Source: an uncultured Acetatifactor sp. (GTDB taxonomy: Bacteria; Bacillota; Clostridia; Lachnospirales; Lachnospiraceae). Taken from it: 39,062 bases of DNA. How positions within the stretch are numbered: position 1 is the stretch's first letter; every line of letters begins with the position of its first letter. The stretch covers positions 1 to 39,062 of the forward strand of contig CAJUGL010000014.1 in the NCBI GenBank assembly GCA_910586515.1. The letters are read 5' to 3'. The notes beneath the pieces are model-generated. The model had not been told where the DNA came from and made no database searches. It worked only from the letters and a program-made list of their open reading frames with translations. The position numbers were made by a program, and so were the translations under genes. Below, piece after piece: positions 33,445-39,062 of this stretch.

Positions 33445-35110
33445 TATCGTGTATGTAACCTACAATTCGGAAAAATGGATTGAGAAATGCTTTGCCTCCT
33501 GGCTGGCGGCAGACACAGACCTTAAGCAGATAAATATTTATGTGGTGGACAACGCCTCCGGCGACAACACCGTAAAACTTCTGGAAGAATTCCGGGCGGA
33601 ATACGGAGACCGCTTCGGCGGATTTTCCCTCCGCAGGGAAGAAAGGAACTGGGGCTTCGGAAAGGCAAACAATATGGGATTTTCTCTGGGAAAATCCCCT
33701 GTGGTATGTTTTCTGAACATTGATACCCGGCTCTTTCCCGATACCGTCTCCCAGCTGGAAAGAGAAATCGCCAATTCCCCTGAGAATACGGGGTTGTGGG
33801 AATTTCGGCAATTTCCATATGAGCATCCGAAAATGTACGACATTCTCACCGGAGAGACCACCTGGAGCAGCGGCGCGGCCTTTGCGGTAAGGCGCTCTCT
33901 GTTTCAGGAGCTGGGCGGTTTCGACGAAAAAATATTCATGTATGCGGAGGATGTGGATTTAAGCTGGCGTATCCGGACTGCCGGCTATACCCTGAAATAT
34001 GTTCCCCGGGTCAAGATCTTTCATTATTCCTACGAATCCGCCGGGGAAGTCAAACCGAACCAGCATGTGTACGGTGTAGTCAACAATCTTCTGCTCAGAT
34101 ATCGTTTCGGAGGCAAAAAGACGATACTGGCAGGACATATCCTTTTCTGGAACCTGATGCGCAGACCCCCTGCCTTTCCGGGGGCAAAAAAGCTGCTTTT
34201 ACGGCAATACCGGAAGCATTTCCGGCTTATCCCACATTTCCTGGCTCACGGCGTATACAAGAAAAACAAAACCTCCGTGGGCTATTTTCACGGCTGGGAT
34301 TACTGCCTGATCAAGGACGGGGCATTTTATGAGAATTTCCTTCCCGCTCAGACGCCCCTTGTCTCCGTCATTGTCAGAACCTGCGGAAGACCCTGCGTCC
34401 TGCGTGAGACCCTGATCTCCCTGCGCAATCAGACCTATCCCAACCTGGAGATCGTCGTTGTGGAGGACGGGGAGGCCGTTTCCGAAGAGCTGATCCGCAG
34501 AGAATTTTCCGATCTGAACATTCTCTATCACCCCACAGGAAAAAAAGTGGGCAGATCGGCCGCAGGCAACCTGGCCATGCAGCTGGCTCACGGCAGATAT
34601 CTGAATTTCCTGGACGATGACGATCTCTTTTATGCGGATCATGTGGAAGTACTTACCGCCAACCTGCTGAAATCCGGGAAAGCCGCCGCCTATGCCACCG
34701 GACTGGAGACCCCCATAACGGTTCTTTCGAAGGACCCCTATCGGTATGAAGTAAAAAATTACCTGGGAATACATAAACAGCCCTTTGACAGAATCATCCT
34801 CTGTCACCACAATTACATCCCCATCCAGTGCATCATGTTCGAGAAAACTCTCTTTGAACGGTACGGCGGCCTGGACGAAACCGTGGATGCGCTGGAAGAC
34901 TGGGACATGTGGGTTCGCTATTCCCTCCACACGGACTTTGAGTTTATCCTGAAAACCACCTCGGTTTACAGGGTTCCGGCAGTCCGGGAGGCCAACGAAA
35001 AACGGCAGCGGGAACTGGACGAGGCACTGCTTTTTATGCGGGAAAAACACAAAGGCTACATGCAGAAAATCAGCGTCTGCGATGTAGCCAGAATGTATGA
35101 GAACAGATAA
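33437..35110 (+). CDS. Double-domain GT2 glycosyltransferase
   Basis: A 557-residue protein with two GT2 catalytic domains. The first (about 1-285) opens FDIVYVTYNSEKWIEKC and has LNIDTRLF as the metal site and GGFDEKIFMYAEDVDLSWR, typical of rhamnosyltransferase-like enzymes. The second (from about 305) opens PLVSVIVRTCGRP with LNFLDDDDLFYADH and LEDWDMWVRYS, closely matching the operon's first GT2. It likely adds two sugars in turn to the repeat unit; the sugars are unknown. The ATG at 33437 overlaps the methyltransferase stop by 8 bases with GGGAG upstream. It ends the operon, facing a convergent gene 31 bp away. Confidence 0.9.
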   Translation: MFDIVYVTYNSEKWIEKCFASWLAADTDLKQINIYVVDNASGDNTVKLLEEFRAEYGDRFGGFSLRREERNWGFGKANNMGFSLGKSPVVCFLNIDTRLFPDTVSQLEREIANSPENTGLWEFRQFPYEHPKMYDILTGETTWSSGAAFAVRRSLFQELGGFDEKIFMYAEDVDLSWRIRTAGYTLKYVPRVKIFHYSYESAGEVKPNQHVYGVVNNLLLRYRFGGKKTILAGHILFWNLMRRPPAFPGAKKLLLRQYRKHFRLIPHFLAHGVYKKNKTSVGYFHGWDYCLIKDGAFYENFLPAQTPLVSVIVRTCGRPCVLRETLISLRNQTYPNLEIVVVEDGEAVSEELIRREFSDLNILYHPTGKKVGRSAAGNLAMQLAHGRYLNFLDDDDLFYADHVEVLTANLLKSGKAAAYATGLETPITVLSKDPYRYEVKNYLGIHKQPFDRIILCHHNYIPIQCIMFEKTLFERYGGLDETVDALEDWDMWVRYSLHTDFEFILKTTSVYRVPAVREANEKRQRELDEALLFMREKHKGYMQKISVCDVARMYENR

Positions 35111-35141
35111 ATACGAAAACGGATAAATCAGGATTTTCCTG

Positions 35142-36467
35142 TCAATCTCTGAACAACTGGACCCAATAGAGCTTCCCTTTGCTGTCCGCAGCCAGGCCCA
35201 CGCCTATTTTTCCGAAAGATGAACTTACCATGTTTGTGTAATGTCCTTCGGAATGGTACCAGCCGTCACACACTGACGCCGAATCCCGGTAACCGCTGGC
35301 AATATTCTCTCCCGCCGCCAGATTGTCAATGCCGAACTGCCTCAGAACCGTAAAGCAGTTGGAACCGTCCGGCCTGGTATGGCTCAGTACGCCGCTGTCC
35401 GCCATCTCCTGGGCCCGCATGGCTGCAGCCAGACACAGGTCCTCATCCAGAGTCAGCTCTGCCGCCCCTGCCTCGGAACGATATTTATTTACATAGCCCA
35501 GCACCTCCTGAGCCTGGGCTTTGCTGTTCTCCGCATTGGTCTGCAGCTTCGCCAGCAGGGCGGTCATGGCGGGATCCGCCTTCATTCTGCCGTTTTCCAG
35601 ATAAAACCAGTTTCCGTTATACTTCGTATAGCCGGAAAAGGAAGAGTTCAGCACCCCGTCCTCCACATAGAACCATGCTCCGTCATACTCCGCCAGCCCG
35701 GTATAGCCGCTCACCTGGCCATCGGCGATAAAGTACCACAGCCCCTGATATTCAAACAATCCGGAATATCCGCCCAGAATCTGCCCCTCCGCTATGAGAA
35801 AATACTCTCCGTCATAGTCGTACAGCCCGCTGAAAGAGGTATTTTTAACTCCCTCGTAAAGCAGAAACCAGCTCCCGTCATACAGGGCCAGCCCCGTATA
35901 TTGCTTCTGAAACTGTCCCTCGGAAACAAAGCGCCATTCCTTTGACCCCGGATCCTGCACAAGACCGGAGACTTCTCTGCATACTCTTCCGTCGGCCACA
36001 AAAAACTGTCCTCCGTCATAGTCCACAAAGCCCTTCAGCCCAGTGTCCACCTCTCCCTTATTGACATAAAACCACTGGTTGTCATAAAGAACCAATCCGT
36101 TTTTTGAAGTGTCCTTGACGCCTTTCCGTACATAAATCCACTTGCCGTCCACCAGGCGCAATCCCTCATAGGTATCCGTAAATCTGTCTCCCATGGAGGA
36201 ATCTTCCCCTAAATTGATGGAACCGGACACAAATCCATCCTCCACGATCACCCCGCCGTCCTCGGAAACCGCAGCTGCCTCCGAACCTGCCGGCACTTCC
36301 GCTCCTGTCTCCTGAGATACCACTGCGGTCTCCGAACCTGTTTCCCCGGCGGCAGCCGGCACTTCCGCGCCTGTCTCCTCCGGTACGGCAGCAGCCATGC
36401 CCGTGGTCTTCCCTCCCAAAAGCAGTACCGCGGCCAGACCTGCCGTCCATAATGTCCTGTTCTTCAT
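35142..36467 (-). CDS. Secreted CAP-domain protein with nine wall-binding repeats
   Basis: A 441-residue secreted protein. It has a signal peptide (MKNRTLWTAGLAAVLLLGG...GMAAA), a Glu/Ala/Thr-rich low-complexity spacer (about 28-75), nine about 22-residue Tyr/Trp/Gly repeats (101-295; pattern GLxxYDGxWFYVxxGxxxxxxS), a helical linker, and a C-terminal CAP/SCP (YkwD-like) domain (about 320-441) with LSHTRPDG, AGENIASGYRD and HYTNM. The repeats resemble choline-type wall-binding repeats and probably bind wall polymer. CAP function here is unknown. The start at 36467 has AAGGAG upstream. The repeat module matches, unit for unit, that of the neighbouring protein. Confidence 0.9.
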   Translation of the reverse strand: MKNRTLWTAGLAAVLLLGGKTTGMAAAVPEETGAEVPAAAGETGSETAVVSQETGAEVPAGSEAAAVSEDGGVIVEDGFVSGSINLGEDSSMGDRFTDTYEGLRLVDGKWIYVRKGVKDTSKNGLVLYDNQWFYVNKGEVDTGLKGFVDYDGGQFFVADGRVCREVSGLVQDPGSKEWRFVSEGQFQKQYTGLALYDGSWFLLYEGVKNTSFSGLYDYDGEYFLIAEGQILGGYSGLFEYQGLWYFIADGQVSGYTGLAEYDGAWFYVEDGVLNSSFSGYTKYNGNWFYLENGRMKADPAMTALLAKLQTNAENSKAQAQEVLGYVNKYRSEAGAAELTLDEDLCLAAAMRAQEMADSGVLSHTRPDGSNCFTVLRQFGIDNLAAGENIASGYRDSASVCDGWYHSEGHYTNMVSSSFGKIGVGLAADSKGKLYWVQLFRD

Positions 36468-36545
36468 CTTACTCTCCTTTCCGCTGTCCGTTTCCTGCCG
36501 CAGCCCATCTCCCATGAAAAATCCGGTTCCTGCAGGCGCCGCAAA

Positions 36546-36597
36546 ACGGAAGCGCGTCCGGGCAGCTCCGTAAATACGTTTTTTTGCTGCCGGACGC
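36546..36597 (-). promoter_or_regulatory. Two alternative hairpins upstream of the CAP gene (possible attenuator)
   Basis: On the minus strand GCGTCCGGCAGC (36597-36586) can pair with GCTGCCCGGACGC (36566-36554). A second possible hairpin pairs ACGGAGC (36571-36565) with GCTTCCGT (36553-36546) and is followed by four T. The two overlap and exclude each other. The second could terminate transcripts from the upstream gene; the short T-run makes this uncertain. Confidence 0.35.
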
Positions 36598-36606
36598 AAT
36601 AATGTC

Positions 36607-36638
36607 GTAACAGTTCAGACAGGGCGCTGAACTGTTAC
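36607..36638. mobile_element. 32-bp perfect palindrome (copy C) with 8-bp target-site-like repeats
   Basis: GTAACAGTTCAG and CTGAACTGTTAC form a perfect 12-bp inverted repeat around 8 bases. The whole is the exact reverse complement of 6127-6158 in copy A. ATAATGTC flanks it on both sides (36599-36606 and 36639-36646), the mark of insertion with an 8-bp duplication. The right flank overlaps the stop codon of the propeller gene (36647-36645). Confidence 0.75.
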
Positions 36639-36644
36639 ATAATG

Positions 36645-39062
36645 TCAATAGATCTGTCCATTGCTCACATAAAAGGTCTGTCCGTCGTAAGTCACATTCC
36701 CCGTATAATAACTTGCCAGAATTCCCGAACGAATGTAGAACCATTTTCCGTCATACAGTGTCAGACCGGTATAATCGCTGACCTGTCCTCCTGTCAGGAA
36801 ATACCAGCTTTCCCCATATTGGAACAGCCCTGAGTAATCCGTCCTGATCTGCCCGTTTGCCATGAGGAAGTCCCGTCCGTCATAATGATACAGACCATTA
36901 TAGGAATCATCCAGTACGCCGGAGGAGAGCAGGAACCAGCTTCCGTCGTACAGAGCCAGTCCGGAATACTGATCCTGGAACTGTCCCTCCGAAACAAAAT
37001 ACCATTTCCCGCTGGCAGGATCCTGCACCAAACCGGAGTATTCGCTGCACACTCTTCCCTCTGCCACATAAAACTTCCTGCCGTCATAATTGACAAATCC
37101 CCGCACGGATGTATCCACCTCTCCGTTGCGCAGATAGAACCATTGTCCCTCAAAGGGCACCAGCCCGTTCACCGAACTGTCTTTTCTGCCCCTCCTGACA
37201 AAAATCCACTTATCGCCCACTTTACGCAGGCCTTCGTACGGATCTATCTTTTCCGTTTTCGAAATATCCAGACTGTAGATATGCGCCCCGGTCTCGTCGG
37301 AAGTAGTCCAGTAAATCTTTCCGTTTCGATAAACCGGATCAATATTGCCGGCCAGCCGCACACCAATCATCTCCAGGGTATCCTGATACACCTTTCCCTG
37401 CTCGTCAAGAATGGCATAGTAGCTTGCCCCGGTATGGGTTGCATAGGATAATTTCTCCCACATGACCACCACTCTGTTGTCGTCCGTGACTACCATCTTG
37501 GGATTATTGACATAATAATCGTCCTCATACTCTGTCAGCCAGATAACGCCGTAATCCGTCTCGTTCCCCTTCAAATACAGATCCGTTTTCGACGATCCGG
37601 GCCGGGTCCCCGTAATGTACCTGGGATTTTCCCTGGTAACATACTGATCCATGCCCTGGTAATTGTAAAAATCCTTTTTCAGGAACTGAATGAACAGGTC
37701 TCTCGCCTCGCTGTGCCCGTAGTACTCTCCGCCGGTGGGCGCGGGAGCGCGGGACAGCGTCCTCTCGGAACTTCCGCAGAATACATATGCGTTTTTCGTC
37801 TCCCCTATTCCTCCCATCTGGGCATAGGTCTCATTATAGCCGTAAGCCCTGTCCGCTCCCTCGCGGAAATGGAAATTGTCAATATCATACACCACGCCCT
37901 CCCCCTGAGACTTAATCAGGGAGACACGGAAACTGCGGGCAAAGGCATCTCCCTGGTTTGCCACCAGATAGTCGTCTCCGCCGGTTCCCGACACGCCGAT
38001 GATCCTCTGGTCAAAAGAATGGCTGACATAGGGAACTTTTGACGTGGTTCTGGTTCTCTGCATATTGCCGCAGTCAACGAAAAACACATAGTTGGACTGA
38101 TGACCGTTGTACATCTGTCTGCTGAAATTGCAGGCCAGTATCCCGTTGTTCAGCACAACGCTGCAGTTGCCGGAACGGAAGGGCTGAGCGGTTCCCCACT
38201 CCTGACTGGAGTAACTGTCCATATCAAACCCCTTCAATGTGCAGTCCGCCACGAAACCGCCCTTGTAATCATACTTGGAGACGCACATGGTAACACTGTT
38301 TTCGTTATACTGATCATTTTTTCCCCATACAACGTAATAGTAACCGTTGCCGTCCGCCACGATGGCGCCGAACAGCGGATACCGCTTGCCGATCCGCAGA
38401 GTGTCCACCAAATTCATGCGGGCATTATAGCGCTGGATCAGCAGAGCGCTGTTGGTTGCATCCTGGTAAACCACATTGTAATTGCCCTGATAATCAAAGA
38501 AAGAAGTCACTGCGGGGATACTTGCGGATATTGTCCTGTTTGCGGAGGCAAATACAGTGCTGACTTTTCCCTCCAGGCTTATCTCAAAATCCTCTATGGA
38601 TGCCGCGATCTCCTTATTCGGCTCCCCCAGTTTTGCCCCGCTGACGGTCCGGGCCTGGACAGGATATTCCGGTTCCTCCGAAAAAGCAGCCGCAGCCGGT
38701 TCCCCCTCAGGCGGCGGCAGCGGCTCTTTGGGTCCGTTTTCATACACGGACAAATCGACATAAATACCCAGTCCCGTATCTTTTGGCAAAGCAGGCTTTT
38801 CCGTCTCTTCAGGCTGCATGACCGGAGCAGTCAAACCATCTTCCGATGCCTCCCCGTCGCTGCCTTCCTGGGATTCTCCCTCTCCGGACGCTTCGCCGCT
38901 TTCCTCCTGAGACTCTCCCTCTCCGGTCTCTTCGTCGCTTCCCTGAGACTCTCCCTCTCCGGTCTCTTCGCCGCTTTCCTCCTGAGATTCTCCTTCTCCG
39001 GACGTTCCGTCGCTTCCCTGAGACTCTCCCTCTCCGGTCTCTTCGCCGCTTTCCTCCTGAGA
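36645..39062 (-). CDS. Beta-propeller-like surface protein with nine wall-binding repeats (partial, N-terminus off window)
   Basis: The C-terminal 805 residues of a surface protein whose start lies beyond the window edge; the frame is open to 39062 without a plausible start. In order: a Glu/Ser/Gly-rich repetitive linker (38872-39062), a proline-rich stretch, a region of about 460 residues with blade-like Tyr/Trp patterns suggesting a beta-propeller, and nine about 22-residue wall-binding repeats (36648-37235). The repeats align one-to-one with those of the CAP protein. Presumably it is secreted and attached to wall polymer. The function of the propeller is unknown; ligand binding or a glycan-active role is possible. 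Confidence 0.8.
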   Translation of the reverse strand, partial: SQEESGEETGEGESQGSDGTSGEGESQEESGEETGEGESQGSDEETGEGESQEESGEASGEGESQEGSDGEASEDGLTAPVMQPEETEKPALPKDTGLGIYVDLSVYENGPKEPLPPPEGEPAAAAFSEEPEYPVQARTVSGAKLGEPNKEIAASIEDFEISLEGKVSTVFASANRTISASIPAVTSFFDYQGNYNVVYQDATNSALLIQRYNARMNLVDTLRIGKRYPLFGAIVADGNGYYYVVWGKNDQYNENSVTMCVSKYDYKGGFVADCTLKGFDMDSYSSQEWGTAQPFRSGNCSVVLNNGILACNFSRQMYNGHQSNYVFFVDCGNMQRTRTTSKVPYVSHSFDQRIIGVSGTGGDDYLVANQGDAFARSFRVSLIKSQGEGVVYDIDNFHFREGADRAYGYNETYAQMGGIGETKNAYVFCGSSERTLSRAPAPTGGEYYGHSEARDLFIQFLKKDFYNYQGMDQYVTRENPRYITGTRPGSSKTDLYLKGNETDYGVIWLTEYEDDYYVNNPKMVVTDDNRVVVMWEKLSYATHTGASYYAILDEQGKVYQDTLEMIGVRLAGNIDPVYRNGKIYWTTSDETGAHIYSLDISKTEKIDPYEGLRKVGDKWIFVRRGRKDSSVNGLVPFEGQWFYLRNGEVDTSVRGFVNYDGRKFYVAEGRVCSEYSGLVQDPASGKWYFVSEGQFQDQYSGLALYDGSWFLLSSGVLDDSYNGLYHYDGRDFLMANGQIRTDYSGLFQYGESWYFLTGGQVSDYTGLTLYDGKWFYIRSGILASYYTGNVTYDGQTFYVSNGQIY
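38872..39062 (-). repeat. Alternating 39/36-bp coding minisatellite
   Basis: Five units in the order 39, 36, 39, 36, 39 bp (38872-38910, 38911-38946, 38947-38985, 38986-39021, 39022-39060) continue beyond the window. They encode alternating 13- and 12-residue units of the types SQEESGEETGEGE and SQGSDEETGEGE. The higher-order period is 75 bp. Confidence 0.9.

Noticed and set aside
35111..35141. Bidirectional terminator between the convergent glycan operon and CAP gene
   Set aside because: Only a five-pair stem (CAGGA/TCCTG) with no clear T-run on either strand; position is suitable but evidence too weak.

Overview
The window looks like chromosomal DNA of an anaerobic Firmicute, most likely a Clostridia member of the Lachnospiraceae type. 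The reasons are moderately high GC, the secA-prfB gene pair, AGGAGG-type ribosome binding sites, a YtrA-type GntR/ABC operon, LytTR/GHKL two-component genes, and surface proteins carrying about 22-residue Tyr/Trp-rich wall-binding repeats. No rRNA, tRNA, CRISPR array, prophage or transposase gene was seen.

Layout. Positions 1-26,000 are almost entirely minus-strand. Reading down in coordinate they hold: a sialidase-fold (BNR/Asp-box) protein; prfB with its programmed frameshift; secA; a ytrA-ABC ATPase-permease operon with a clear promoter and operator; an operon of hybrid sensor kinase, large membrane protein and cardiolipin synthase; an iron/cobalamin-type ABC importer (binding lipoprotein, permease, ATPase); a fused FAD/rhodanese/sulfite-reductase-like/ferredoxin protein; a two-gene AAA ATPase plus PD-(D/E)XK-like pair; and argS. 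From 26,100 to 35,110 the genes are plus-strand: an AgrA/AgrC-like response regulator and kinase, two small unknown ORFs, and a five-gene surface-glycan operon (GT2, Wzm, Wzt with a C-terminal glycan-binding domain, methyltransferase with a repeat-built coiled coil, double GT2). From 35,142 to the end two minus-strand surface proteins share a nine-repeat wall-binding module: a CAP-domain protein and a beta-propeller-like protein that runs off the window edge.

Functional themes. Much of the window concerns the cell envelope: protein export (SecA), lipid synthesis (Cls), an ABC-dependent polysaccharide system, and secreted wall-bound proteins. The glycan operon has the parts of an ABC-dependent O-antigen-like pathway with a WbdD-like terminator/ruler, unusual to see in a Gram-positive setting.

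Most interesting signals. (1) A family of short palindromic elements lies just downstream of stop codons. Three copies are flanked by 8-bp direct repeats, and two larger copies share conserved linkers while their hairpin stems differ by compensating changes. (2) The ATPase/nuclease-like pair between argS and the oxidoreductase is a candidate defence system. (3) The methyltransferase/14-residue-repeat coiled-coil protein sits beside a Wzt with a glycan-binding tail. (4) The prfB recoding site uses UAA instead of the usual UGA. (5) One terminator overlaps the ytrA promoter.
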